In this document: positions 36,972 to 44,988 of the stretch, in pieces
How positions within the stretch are numbered: position 1 is the stretch's first letter
How the letters are laid out: every line of letters starts with the position of its first letter
Assembly: GCF_007971525.1 (NCBI RefSeq)
Contig: NZ_CP042437.1
Location: 682,001-746,000 of the forward strand
Source of the DNA: Mucilaginibacter ginsenosidivorax
GTDB lineage: Bacteria > Bacteroidota > Bacteroidia > Sphingobacteriales > Sphingobacteriaceae
Length of the DNA stretch: 64,000 nt
Direction: 5' to 3'
Position numbers and translations under genes: made by a program
Notes under the pieces: generated by a model
Told to the model about the DNA's origin: nothing
The model's input: the letters and a program-made list of their open reading frames with translations, nothing else
Databases searched by the model: none

Positions 36972-37706
36972 TTACTTAAACAAATTCAATTTTTCCAAAT
37001 CTGCCGGCACATCTACGGCGTGCGTTTCCAGTTCTGTTTCCGCAACTTTTATGCGGTAGCCGTTCTCTATCCAGCGTAGTTGTTCAAGGCTTTCGGCTTT
37101 CTCGAGGCCCGAGATGGGGAGTTTTGTAATTTGCTGTAACACATCTGCCCGGTAACCATAAATGCCTATGTGTTTAAAATAAGTATAAAACTCGAGCCAG
37201 TTGTCGGGTTCCTGCCCGCGAATGTGTGGCAGCGTGGCGCGCGAAAAGTAAACCGCCTCGGATAGTTTATTGATAACCACCTTAGGCGAGTTGTAGTTAA
37301 ACAATTCTTCCCTGGTTAATATCTTTTTTATCAGCGTAGCTATTTGGGTACCGGGATCGTTAAAACAGGTGGCCAGCTTGGTTATCTGTTCCGGGTCTAT
37401 GTACGGTTCATCACCCTGTATGTTGATGATCACATCGTATTCAGGATGTAAGGAGGCAACCTCGGCACAACGGTCGGTACCGCTTTGATGGTAGTCGGCT
37501 GTCATAACCGCAAGGCCGCCAAAGGCTTGTACATGGTCAAGTATACGACTATCGTCGGTAGCTACTATTACCTCGGCCACATCAACGCATTTCTTAGCCT
37601 GCTCATATACCCTTTGAATCATGCTTTTACCGGCAATATCAACCAACGGCTTACCGGGAAAACGGGACGATGCGTAACGAGCGGGAATTATACCTAAAAT
37701 GTTCAT
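36972..37706 (-). CDS. kdsB: 3-deoxy-manno-octulosonate cytidylyltransferase
   Basis: A 244-residue enzyme activating Kdo with CTP to CMP-Kdo for lipopolysaccharide core synthesis, cytoplasmic. Motifs: MNILGIIPARYASSRFPGKP with the nucleotide-binding RxxSxRxPGKP, VIVATDDSRI, MTADYHQSGTDRCAEVA, INIQGDEPYIDPEQI, YFSRATLPHIRG, HIGIYGYRADVL and SLEQLRWIENGYRIKV. It is full length. The deoxynucleoside kinase gene lies upstream on the same strand, separated by a 99-bp word-cluster gap. Confidence 0.97.
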   Translation of the reverse strand: MNILGIIPARYASSRFPGKPLVDIAGKSMIQRVYEQAKKCVDVAEVIVATDDSRILDHVQAFGGLAVMTADYHQSGTDRCAEVASLHPEYDVIINIQGDEPYIDPEQITKLATCFNDPGTQIATLIKKILTREELFNYNSPKVVINKLSEAVYFSRATLPHIRGQEPDNWLEFYTYFKHIGIYGYRADVLQQITKLPISGLEKAESLEQLRWIENGYRIKVAETELETHAVDVPADLEKLNLFK

Positions 37707-37712
37707 TCAGTA

Positions 37713-37794
37713 GTACGTTTTACGTATTACGTTATACGTTTTTGAATATTTTTTTATTTGGTTTACGTAAAACTTAAAACGTTCAACGTAAAAC
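37713..37794. repeat. ACGTAAAAC word clusters in inverted orientation
   Basis: Left part 37713-37740 repeats words like TACGTTTTACGT and ATTACGTTATACGTT. Right part 37761-37794 carries the complement type, TTTACGTAAAACTTAAAACG and CAACGTAAAAC. The two sides flank an AT-rich centre with a T-run. It fills the kdsB/deoxynucleoside kinase gap. Confidence 0.8.
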
Positions 37795-37805
37795 CTAACT
37801 AACCG

Positions 37806-38420
37806 CTAAAACAAACCATTAATTTCCCGTTCAATCAACTGCACTATGGTAGCCATATCTTCGGTATTGTTGGCAAAATCGAGGTTGTCTTTATCAAGGA
37901 TCAACAGTTTGCCCAGTTTATAATTTTTGATCCACTTTTCGTATTTCTCGTTCAGTTTTGACAAGTAATCCAGGCGTATGCCACTTTCGTATTCGCGGCC
38001 GCGGCGTTGAATGTTGCTTACCAGGGTTGGTACCGATGCTTTAAGGTAAACCAGCAAATCGGGCGGTTTTATAAACTCGGTAATATTTTCAAATATCGAT
38101 TCGTAATTTTGATAATCGCGGGTGGTCATCAGGCCCATATCGTGCAGGTTTTCGGCAAATATGTAGGCGTCCTCATAAATAGTGCGGTCCTGCAAAATAT
38201 TGCGGCCCGATTTCTGAATATCAATAATCTGGCGGTAGCGGCTATTCAGGAAATAAATCTGCAGGTTAAAGCTCCAGCGTTTCATATCGCCGTAAAAATC
38301 TTCCAGGTAGGGGTTATTGTCTACAGCTTCAAAAAGTGGTTCCCAGCCGTAGTTATGGGCCAGCATTTCAGTTAGCGTGGTTTTACCGGCGCCAATATTT
38401 CCTACAATAGCTATGTGCAT
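37806..38420 (-). CDS. Deoxynucleoside kinase
   Basis: A 204-residue dNK-family kinase that phosphorylates deoxynucleosides with ATP for salvage, cytoplasmic. The P-loop is HIAIVGNIGAGKTTL (about 2-16). The family features are FEAVDNNPYLEDFYGDMKRWSFNLQIYFL, the catalytic-type Glu/Arg in LQDRTIYEDAYIFAENL, YLKASVPTLVSNIQRRGREYE with the LID arginines, and DYLSKLNEKYEKW. Substrate preference (deoxyadenosine/deoxyguanosine or others) cannot be read from the sequence by eye. Confidence 0.94.
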   Translation of the reverse strand: MHIAIVGNIGAGKTTLTEMLAHNYGWEPLFEAVDNNPYLEDFYGDMKRWSFNLQIYFLNSRYRQIIDIQKSGRNILQDRTIYEDAYIFAENLHDMGLMTTRDYQNYESIFENITEFIKPPDLLVYLKASVPTLVSNIQRRGREYESGIRLDYLSKLNEKYEKWIKNYKLGKLLILDKDNLDFANNTEDMATIVQLIEREINGLF

Positions 38421-38440
38421 TTTTAGTTGATAATGAATTT

Positions 38441-38543
38441 GTCTGAATCAGAATTTTCCTAATTTACAGAATTGTCAGAATTATAAAAATCTTTTACAAT
38501 TCAATTCTGTAAATTTCAAAATTTTTTAAATTCTGATTCTGAC
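38441..38543. repeat. Nested dyad built from AATTCTGA-type words
   Basis: Outer arms 38441-38456 and 38528-38543 (15 of 16 pair); inner arms AATTTACAGAATTG (38461-38474) and its exact complement at 38502-38515. The arms are properly nested, so one long cruciform or RNA hairpin of about 100 nt could form. Internal copies of the TCAGAATT word are present. It occupies the gap between trpS and the deoxynucleoside kinase, both on the minus strand. Confidence 0.9.
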
Positions 38544-38546
38544 AAC

Positions 38547-39542
38547 TTAAAATTTCTTAAATCCTATAATTTCCCGTACTTCCCTGATGGTTTTTGAGGC
38601 GCTTGCGCGGGCTTTTTCTTCGCCCATGGCGGCCACTTTTCTTAAATAGTCGGCATCGCCTGCAATGGCATTTATCCGATCGCGGATGGGCGCGGTAGCA
38701 ATGATCATATCCTCGGTAAGCTGTTTTTTAAGGTCGCCGTAACGGATGGCCATTTTATTATACAAATCGTCAAAATGGGCAACGGTATCCGCAGATGATA
38801 CAACCTTCATCAAATCAAACAGGTTTTGTATTTCCTGGGGCTTAGTCTGATTTTCGGTTGTTGGCCCGGCATCAGTAACGGCGCGCATTACCTTCTTTTT
38901 GATGGCTTCGGGGGTATCACAAAGGAAAATAGCATTGCCCTCCCCTTCCGACTTGCCCATTTTACCCTTACCATCCAGCCCCGGAATTTTTACCAGGTTA
39001 CTGCTGTAATTAAAGGCGTAAGGCTCGGGAAAATATTCATGGTTATACAGCCTGTTAAAGCGGTTGCCAAAGGTACGGGCCATTTCCAGGTGTTGTTCCT
39101 GGTCTTTACCCACGGGCACTTTGGTTGCTTTGTGGATAATGATATCTGCCGCCATTAATACCGGGTAGGTAAGCAGGCCCGCGTTTACATTATCGGGGTT
39201 GGCGCGCACCTTGTCTTTAAACGATGTAGCGCGTTCCAGTTCGCCCAGGTAGGCGTTCATGTTTAAATATAAATATAGCTCGCTAATTTCGGGCACATCT
39301 GATTGTACGTAGATAGTTGCCTTTTCCGGGTCGATACCCGCGGCAAGGTACTCTACCAAAACCTGTTTTACATTACTATGCAAATCGGCAGGTGTTGGAT
39401 GAGTGGTTAGCGAATGCAGATCGGCAATAAAAAAAAAGCAGTTATATTCATTCTGCATTTTTATAAAGTTCTGCAACGCCCCGTAATAGTTTCCTAAGTG
39501 CAAATTTCCGGTCGAACGGATGCCACTAACAACAGTTTCCAT
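38547..39542 (-). CDS. trpS: Tryptophan--tRNA ligase
   Basis: A 331-residue class I aminoacyl-tRNA synthetase charging tRNA-Trp, cytoplasmic. HIGH-like motif in TGNLHLGNYYGAL (about 11-23); KMSKS-like motif KMGKSEG (about 193); Trp pocket region AYLGELERATSFKDK and LLTYPVLMAADIIIHKA; C-terminal helical anticodon region MIIATAPIRDRINAIAG. Length is usual for bacterial TrpRS. It is divergent from the first acyltransferase gene with a gap of only about 39 bp. Confidence 0.98.
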   Translation of the reverse strand: METVVSGIRSTGNLHLGNYYGALQNFIKMQNEYNCFFFIADLHSLTTHPTPADLHSNVKQVLVEYLAAGIDPEKATIYVQSDVPEISELYLYLNMNAYLGELERATSFKDKVRANPDNVNAGLLTYPVLMAADIIIHKATKVPVGKDQEQHLEMARTFGNRFNRLYNHEYFPEPYAFNYSSNLVKIPGLDGKGKMGKSEGEGNAIFLCDTPEAIKKKVMRAVTDAGPTTENQTKPQEIQNLFDLMKVVSSADTVAHFDDLYNKMAIRYGDLKKQLTEDMIIATAPIRDRINAIAGDADYLRKVAAMGEEKARASASKTIREVREIIGFKKF

Positions 39543-39567
39543 AGGTGGCGAAAGTAAGGAATTTTTC

Positions 39568-39575
39568 TATTTTTG
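39568..39575 (+). promoter_or_regulatory. TAnnTTTG element almost touching plsC-like gene 1
   Basis: TATTTTTG matches TAnnTTTG and ends 6 bp before the ATG at 39582 (an in-frame ATG also follows immediately at 39576). This spacing predicts a leaderless or nearly leaderless transcript. Confidence 0.45.
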
Positions 39576-39581
39576 ATGGCG

Positions 39582-40334
39582 ATGAAAATGATATTGAAAA
39601 AAGTGCACATCTATTTATACGTAATGAGTGTAGCGCTATCCTACTTTTTGTTATGGCCTTTTTTTAAATATTTTTCTAAAAAACCAGCCCGGTACCATAG
39701 CATGAACAAGCTGCGCCGGGCCTGGGGATTCATCAGTTCGGCGCTGGTGGGTATCTTGTATAATTTTGAGTATGAGGAGCCTGTTGATTGGAGTAAAACC
39801 TATATCATATGCCCAAACCATACATCCAACCTCGATATTTCGGCCATGTGCATTCTTGTAAACAGCAACTGCAGCTTTATGGGCAAGCAGGAACTGGAGG
39901 ATGGCCTGGTAACCGGCATCTTCTTCCGCTCGGTTGATATCGCCGTTAACCGCGAAAGTAAAATGTCGTCTTTCCGGGCATTTAAAAAAGCCTCCGAAAA
40001 GTTAAAGGAAGGTGTTTCGCTGGTTATTTTTCCCGAGGGGATGATTTCGGACCATTATCCGCCTAAATTATGTGAATTTAAAAGCGGACCATTCCGCCTG
40101 GCTATTGAACATAAAATACCTATCATCCCGGTAACATCTGTAAATACCTGGGAAATACTTTGGGATACCGGCACCAAATATGGCAGCAGGCCAGGCATTT
40201 GCCATTTTTATGTACATAAACCCATAGATACCAGTAAGCTTACCACTGCAGATGCCGATACCCTGCGCGATGACGTTTACGCCATCATCCAACAAAAGCT
40301 GGCCACATCCGAAAAGCTACAAACAATTGCATAA
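39582..40334 (+). CDS. 1-acyl-sn-glycerol-3-phosphate acyltransferase (first paralogue)
   Basis: A PlsC-type acyltransferase of about 250 residues that makes phosphatidate from lysophosphatidate at the inner membrane. The start ATG 39582 (MKMILKKVHIYLY) is chosen because it aligns with the start of the downstream paralogue; ATG 39576 or TTG 39573 would add two or three residues. The N-terminal helix is about 10-30. Motif I is NHTSNLD (about 85), motif II about VAVNRESKMSSFRAFKK, motif III FPEG (about 152) and motif IV FRLAIEHKIPIIPV. It is followed by a second copy 108 bp later. Confidence 0.93.
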   Translation: MKMILKKVHIYLYVMSVALSYFLLWPFFKYFSKKPARYHSMNKLRRAWGFISSALVGILYNFEYEEPVDWSKTYIICPNHTSNLDISAMCILVNSNCSFMGKQELEDGLVTGIFFRSVDIAVNRESKMSSFRAFKKASEKLKEGVSLVIFPEGMISDHYPPKLCEFKSGPFRLAIEHKIPIIPVTSVNTWEILWDTGTKYGSRPGICHFYVHKPIDTSKLTTADADTLRDDVYAIIQQKLATSEKLQTIA

Positions 40335-40428
40335 AATTTATTGAGCCCTGCAAATGAAGTTAACGTGAAAATTTTAGCTTTAGGCTTTTCGCATGAAGCT
40401 TTAAGCTTTCTGAAACCAGTATTTTTTT

Positions 40429-40436
40429 TACATTTG
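40429..40436 (+). promoter_or_regulatory. TAnnTTTG element just upstream of plsC-like gene 2
   Basis: TACATTTG is an exact consensus match and ends 6 bp before the ATG at 40443, predicting an own promoter and a leaderless message. It also argues for the 40443 start. Confidence 0.55.
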
Positions 40437-40442
40437 GGGAAC

Positions 40443-41174
40443 ATGAAATTAACACTGAAAAGGATCCATACCAATTTTTACAGGTATAGCATAGCCTTCT
40501 TTTTCACCCTTTGTTACCCGGTTTTATATATACTCAGGCAAAAAACCAGCCGGTACCGTTACATTAACCAAATGCGGCGCCTTATTATTTTTTTAAGCTC
40601 AAGCATTTCGGGAATTTTTTACAGCGCTACTTTTGAAGAGCCGCTGGATTGGAAAAAAACGTACGTGATATGCGGCAACCATACCTCAAACCTCGATGTA
40701 TCGGCCATCAATACTATCCTCAAAAACAATATTTGCTTTATGGGGAAAGAAGAGTTGCTGAACAATTATGTACTTGGCTATTTTTTTAAAACTATTGACG
40801 TTACGGTAAACAGGGAAAGTAAAATGTCGTCATTCCGGGCATTTAAAACTGCAGCAGAGCGTATTAAAAACGGGGTGAGCGTAGTAATTTTCCCCGAAGC
40901 CACTATCCCGAAAGAATATCCGCCCGAGTTGCATAGTTTTAAGAATGGCCCCTTCAGGTTGGCTATTGAGATGAAAGTGCCCATTTTACCTGTATCATCC
41001 CTTGATACCTGGAAAGTACTATGGGATACCGGCAAAGAATATGGCAGCAGACCCGGAATTTGTAATATATTTGTACATAAACCCATTGAAACGGCCCATT
41101 TAACACTGGATGATGCCGATGCACTGCGTGACCAAGTATTTGATATGATTAATAAAAAACTGCAAACTGCATGA
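40443..41174 (+). CDS. PlsC-like acyltransferase, second paralogue with altered FPEG motif
   Basis: A 243-residue paralogue of the preceding gene. The frame is open further upstream to 40341, but the ATG at 40443 (MKLTLKRIHTNFY) aligns with its neighbour and follows a promoter element. It keeps the catalytic NHTSNLD motif (NHx4D) and VNRESKMSSFRAFK, but motif III reads FPEA (VVIFPEATIPKEYPPEL) where the neighbour has FPEG. The Glu is retained; the Gly is not. Substrate may differ from that of the first copy (another acyl acceptor or chain length). It overlaps gatC by 4 bp (ATGA), so translation of the two is probably coupled. Confidence 0.9.
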   Translation: MKLTLKRIHTNFYRYSIAFFFTLCYPVLYILRQKTSRYRYINQMRRLIIFLSSSISGIFYSATFEEPLDWKKTYVICGNHTSNLDVSAINTILKNNICFMGKEELLNNYVLGYFFKTIDVTVNRESKMSSFRAFKTAAERIKNGVSVVIFPEATIPKEYPPELHSFKNGPFRLAIEMKVPILPVSSLDTWKVLWDTGKEYGSRPGICNIFVHKPIETAHLTLDDADALRDQVFDMINKKLQTA

Positions 41175-41461
41175 CCATAGATAAAGAAACAGTTGAAAAA
41201 GTTGCCCACCTGGCCCGTTTAGAGCTAAGCGAGACCGAAAAGCAGGACATGATACAGGATATGAGTAAGATTCTTGATTTTATGGCCAAACTAAACGAAC
41301 TGGATACCACCGGCGTTGAACCCCTGGTTTACATGACCGATGGCGCCAACGTACTGCGCGACGACGTAGTAAAACAGCAGATAACCCACGAAGAAGCACT
41401 TGAAAACGCCCCTAAGCACGATGAAGACTACTTTTTGGTGGCTAAAGTGATTGAGAAATAA
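41171..41461 (+). CDS. gatC: Aspartyl/glutamyl-tRNA amidotransferase subunit C
   Basis: A 96-residue GatC subunit, needed to assemble the GatCAB complex that amidates misacylated Glu-tRNA(Gln) or Asp-tRNA(Asn). Family signature: IDKETVEKVAHLARLELSETE at the N-terminus, the helix KILDFMAKLNELDTTGVEPLVYM, and LRDDVVKQ with the C-terminal APKHDEDYFLVAKVIEK. GatA and GatB are not in the window. It starts inside the last codon of the upstream acyltransferase. Confidence 0.97.
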   Translation: MTIDKETVEKVAHLARLELSETEKQDMIQDMSKILDFMAKLNELDTTGVEPLVYMTDGANVLRDDVVKQQITHEEALENAPKHDEDYFLVAKVIEK

Positions 41462-41596
41462 GTTTTTTGTTAAGAAGTCGGAAAGTCCGAAAGACGGAAA
41501 GTCCGAAAGTAAATGAAACAACACTTTCAGGCTTTCCCGCTTAACAAAAACTTTCCGTCTTCCGGACTTTCCGACTTCCGGACTGAATTTCCGACT
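41462..41596. repeat. GTCGGAAAG word pair with a second crossing inverted repeat
   Basis: Left arm 41477-41501 and right arm 41551-41575 are complementary in 24 of 25 positions. A separate 11-bp inverted pair, TTTTTGTTAAG (41464-41474) and CTTAACAAAAA (41540-41550), lies outside the left arm yet before the right arm, so the two pairs cross and cannot form one simple hairpin. It fills the gatC/ABC gap. The words match those at 6003-6144. Confidence 0.88.
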
Positions 41597-41657
41597 AATA
41601 AAAACAAAAAGCTTGTAACATTCCGTACCTATCAGCAGTCCAAATAAAAAAACATTC

Positions 41658-42416
41658 ATGGAGCCATTAAAAGACAAACCTTTAATTACCATAAACGAGA
41701 TTGGACGCAAGTATGTGATAGGCAGCGAGGTAATTCACGCGCTTAAATCGGTATCGTTAACCATAAATAAAGGTGAATTTGTGGCTTTGATGGGCCCCTC
41801 GGGCTCAGGGAAATCAACGCTGATGAATATTTTGGGCTGCCTGGATACACCAACCAAGGGCGAATATATTCTGAACGGAATAAACGTAAGCCATATGACT
41901 GATAATCAACTGGCCGAGGTGCGTAACTCCGAGATTGGTTTCGTTTTCCAGACTTTTAACTTATTGCCGCGTAATACCGCTCTTGATAACGTTGCCCTGC
42001 CCCTGATTTACGCGGGCATCAGCAAAGAGAAACGTACCGAGCGTGCCAATGCCGCCCTTAAAAATGTTGGGCTGGAGCATAGGGTTGATCATAAACCCAA
42101 TGAGCTTTCGGGCGGTCAGCGCCAGCGTGTAGCGGTGGCCCGGGCGCTTATCAATAATCCCTCTATCATATTGGCCGATGAGCCTACCGGTAACCTGGAT
42201 ACCAAAACCTCGATAGAAATTATGGGGCTGCTGGAAGATATTCATGCCAAAGGCAATACCATTATACTGGTAACCCACGAAGAAGATATTGCCATGCACG
42301 CCCACCGCATTGTACGTATGCGCGACGGCCTGATTGAAAAAGACTATCAAAACGAGCATATTCAGAAAGTGGATAGAAGCCTTGCCGTAGAAAGCACGGA
42401 AATGGATGCACACTAA
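41658..42416 (+). CDS. ABC transporter ATP-binding protein (LolD/MacB ATPase type)
   Basis: A 252-residue ATPase of the class that powers MacB/LolCDE/FtsX-like permeases. Walker [10 protein letters not shown] (about 46), Q-loop region [26 protein letters not shown], signature [15 protein letters not shown] (about 151-165), Walker [13 protein letters not shown] and the switch His in [11 protein letters not shown]. It acts on the cytoplasmic side of the inner membrane. No permease is adjacent; it could serve the orphan permease at 18.8 kb, which itself lacks an ATPase neighbour, but this is only a guess. Confidence 0.95.
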   Translation: MEPLKDKPLITINEIGRKYVIGSEVIHALKSVSLTINKGEFVALMGPSGSGKSTLMNILGCLDTPTKGEYILNGINVSHMTDNQLAEVRNSEIGFVFQTFNLLPRNTALDNVALPLIYAGISKEKRTERANAALKNVGLEHRVDHKPNELSGGQRQRVAVARALINNPSIILADEPTGNLDTKTSIEIMGLLEDIHAKGNTIILVTHEEDIAMHAHRIVRMRDGLIEKDYQNEHIQKVDRSLAVESTEMDAH

Positions 42417-42791
42417 TACCAGGGCAAACGCATCTATATTGGGTTAACATAACTTAACACATTTCGGATTAAATATTTACAAATATTTGATAATCAGCAG
42501 TTTATATTTAATCATGGTTAACACTAAAATGGGCTAAGTTTAGGAGCATCTGAATATTTGTACATGTTGCCGGCCAATCCCACCCTTTCGGTAGCAGGAT
42601 CAGTTAACCAGCATCAGCCAATAAAAACAAGATGTCGGTTGATGCTTATATAGCCCATTACGTTAACTATTTTGATTTTCAAAACTGTCGGTCTCCTTCC
42701 GTCTTATTGACTTTCGGACATCCCAACTTTCGGACTAAGAAAAATTAAAATAACACTAAAATAATTAGCAAACTTGTATTACATTTGAAAT
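42417..42791. other. 375-bp gap with a GTCGG word cluster and a weak hairpin
   Basis: No gene is seen. A 10-bp stem AGCATCAGCC/GGTTGATGCT with a 17-nt loop lies near 42612-42648. Words of the CTTTCGGAC/CTTCCGTC type cover 42685-42737, the same family as 6003-6144 and 41476-41596. The right end carries the TACATTTG element listed next. Confidence 0.55.
42780..42787 (+). promoter_or_regulatory. TAnnTTTG element 4 bp before the exonuclease/GIY-YIG gene
   Basis: TACATTTG, exact consensus, ends 4 bp before the ATG at 42792. The expected transcription start coincides with the ATG, so a leaderless message is predicted. Confidence 0.5.
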
Positions 42792-44156
42792 ATGTATGCA
42801 ATTGTTGATATCGAGACTACCGGGGGGCATGCCAGCGCTAATGGCATTACAGAAATTGCCATATGCATACATGATGGTAAAAAAGTTGTAAAACGCTTTC
42901 AAACCCTGGTTAACCCGCAACGCGAAATACCCATATATATCAGCGCCTTAACAGGTATTACCAACGAGATGGTGCAGAGCGCCCCTCCTTTTGAGGATGT
43001 AGCGGCTGATATTTACCATTTGATACACGGCAAAATATTTGTAGCGCATAACGTAAATTTCGATTATTCATTTGTACGCTATCACCTTGCCGCCGCCGGA
43101 TACGATTTACAGCTGAACAAGCTTTGTACCGTACGCCTGGGCCGCAAAATTTTGCCGGGACTGCCATCATACAGCCTTGGCCGCCTGTGCCGCCATTTAG
43201 GCATCGGTAACGAAGCCCGCCACCGCGCCGCCGGCGATGCCGAAGCCACGGCCGAATTATTTACGCTGTTAATAAACAGCGATACAGAAGGCCATATTAA
43301 ACAGGCGCTTAAGCAAAATTCAAAAGAACAGGTATTGCCCGCCAACCTGCCAAAAAAAGATGTAGAGCAATTGCCATACTCGCCGGGCGTATATTATTTT
43401 CATGATCAAAAAGGGAAAGTGATTTATGTTGGCAAAGCCAAAAATATCAAGAAACGGGTAAGCAGCCATTTTACCGGCAATAACCCAGGCTTGCAGCGGC
43501 AGGAATTTTTACGCAATATTCACCAGGTAAGCTACCAGGTTTGCGGCACCGAGCTGATTGCCTTTGTACTGGAAGCCATCGAAATTAAACGCCTGTGGCC
43601 AAAATATAACCGATCGTTAAAACGCTTTGAAAACGCTTATTGCCTTTATGCCTTTGAAGATCAGCGCGGCTATACCAGGCTGGCGGTTGATAAGCGCCGC
43701 AAATTCAGCGATGTTATTTATACCTGTAACTCATTGCTGGATGGTTATAACCTGCTTAATAAACTGATAGAAGCTTTTGGCCTGTGCCCCAAGCTTTGTT
43801 TTATACAAACCAACACTGCCCCATGTATCGGTGCCGCCGGCAGCCAATGCGCCTGCGAGGGTGTTGAATCGGTAGAAGACTACAACCAAAAGGTTAATAA
43901 CGCTATTAACCAGCTGAAACTTGCCCTGCCTACCTACGCCATCCGCGATGAAGGCCGTACCGGCGACGAACACAGCTGCATTTTGGTTGAAAAAGGCCAG
44001 TTTTACGGAATGGGCTACATCTCGCATTATTTTGATGCCAACAATGTGCAGCAGCTCAAAAACTACCTGACCCCCTACCCGGGAAATGACTACATCAAAA
44101 ACATCGTATCCAGCTATGCTACACGATACCCTGATAGAATGGTGGTGTTCGCATAA
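42792..44156 (+). CDS. DnaQ-type exonuclease fused to a GIY-YIG endonuclease domain
   Basis: A 454-residue two-nuclease protein. Residues 1-165 form a DEDDh 3'-5' exonuclease: DIETTGG (about 6), VAHNVNFDYSFV (about 80-91) and the His/Asp pair in HRAAGDAEATAELF. Residues about 195-275 form a UvrC/Cho-like GIY-YIG nuclease: LPYSPGVYYFHDQKGKVIYVGKAKNIKKRV (about 196), with ELIAFVLEAIEIKRLWPKYN carrying the catalytic-type Glu. The C-terminal 180 residues contain CPKLCFIQ and IGAAGSQCACEGVESVEDYN, a Cys-rich patch. Similar fusions occur in other bacteria and are thought to act in DNA repair, incising damaged DNA like Cho. It is a single gene. Confidence 0.92.
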   Translation: MYAIVDIETTGGHASANGITEIAICIHDGKKVVKRFQTLVNPQREIPIYISALTGITNEMVQSAPPFEDVAADIYHLIHGKIFVAHNVNFDYSFVRYHLAAAGYDLQLNKLCTVRLGRKILPGLPSYSLGRLCRHLGIGNEARHRAAGDAEATAELFTLLINSDTEGHIKQALKQNSKEQVLPANLPKKDVEQLPYSPGVYYFHDQKGKVIYVGKAKNIKKRVSSHFTGNNPGLQRQEFLRNIHQVSYQVCGTELIAFVLEAIEIKRLWPKYNRSLKRFENAYCLYAFEDQRGYTRLAVDKRRKFSDVIYTCNSLLDGYNLLNKLIEAFGLCPKLCFIQTNTAPCIGAAGSQCACEGVESVEDYNQKVNNAINQLKLALPTYAIRDEGRTGDEHSCILVEKGQFYGMGYISHYFDANNVQQLKNYLTPYPGNDYIKNIVSSYATRYPDRMVVFA

Positions 44157-44223
44157 AGGTCATTGAGTCATACGGTAAGTTGCGTTCATAAATATTGTTT
44201 TAACTATTTAACATAATTCCACT

Positions 44224-44335
44224 CACACCTCACACCTCACACCTCACACCTCACACCTCACACCTCACACCTCACACCTCACACCTCACACCTCACAACT
44301 CACAACTCACAACTCACAACTCACAACTCACAACT
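44224..44335. repeat. Heptanucleotide array (CACACCT) x10 then (CACAACT) x6
   Basis: Sixteen consecutive 7-bp units with one clean switch of unit type at 44294, where the C at position 5 becomes A. It lies between the exonuclease/GIY-YIG stop and the ATG of the next gene, 82 bp upstream of that ATG. Same period as the array at 2948-3038. Confidence 0.97.
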
Positions 44336-44417
44336 TTATCCTAAAAGTTAATTTTATTAACACAATAAAGATTTTGATTGGTTATGCTATAACATTTACC
44401 AACAAAAACTTTAAATA

Positions 44418-44954
44418 ATGGATAGCATTAATCAACAACAACCGGAAGATAATTATAAGGATCTTGGCGGAACAGAGGCCATAGCCAAATTAAAAGACAT
44501 GGTCGACAGCGCTAAAAGCTGTTTCTTTTTAACCAATATTAAAACCGGCATCCCGGCAAATGTTCGCCCGATGTCTGTTCAACAAGTGGATGACGAGGGT
44601 AACCTTTGGTTTCTGAGTGCCAATGACAGCCACAAGAATGAAGATCTGTCGAAAGACCCCATGGTCCACCTGTTATTCCAGGGATCTGCACATTCCGATT
44701 TCCTGAATGTTTATGGTATAGCCACCGTGAGCGAAGACAAGGAAAAAATTAAAGAGCTTTGGGAACCGATACTAAAAGTGTGGTTTACCGATGGCATCGA
44801 CGATCCGCGCATATCGGTAATAAAAGTTGAACCTACCGAATGTTATTATTGGGACAACAAGCACGGCAATGCCATCGCTTTTGTAAAAATGCTGGCCGGC
44901 GCGGCCATAGGCAAAACCTTCGATGATTCGATTGAGGGCAAAATAAACGTATAA
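44418..44954 (+). CDS. Pyridoxamine 5'-phosphate oxidase-like general stress protein
   Basis: A 178-residue split-barrel protein of the Pyrid_ox_like type (general stress protein 26 group). Visible parts: a helix TEAIAKLKDMVDSAKSCFFLTNI, then GIPANVRPMSVQQVDDEGNLWFLSANDSHKNEDLSKDPMVHLLFQG, typical of the FMN-binding barrel, and ISVIKVEPTECYYWDNKHG followed by an amphipathic C-terminus. The family binds FMN or heme-like cofactors; the substrate is unknown. The leader carries the heptamer array, which could tune expression. A strong terminator follows. Confidence 0.9.
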   Translation: MDSINQQQPEDNYKDLGGTEAIAKLKDMVDSAKSCFFLTNIKTGIPANVRPMSVQQVDDEGNLWFLSANDSHKNEDLSKDPMVHLLFQGSAHSDFLNVYGIATVSEDKEKIKELWEPILKVWFTDGIDDPRISVIKVEPTECYYWDNKHGNAIAFVKMLAGAAIGKTFDDSIEGKINV

Positions 44955-44988
44955 CCATTTTTAAGGGAGAAAGGTGTCCTTAATAGAC

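Noticed and set aside
40341..40442. Longer start of the second acyltransferase (34 extra residues)
   Set aside because: The ATG at 40443 aligns with the paralogue and follows a TACATTTG element that would be inside the longer gene.
44224..44335. Possible CRISPR array
   Set aside because: The units are 7 bp with no spacers, and no cas gene is present; it is a simple heptamer tandem.
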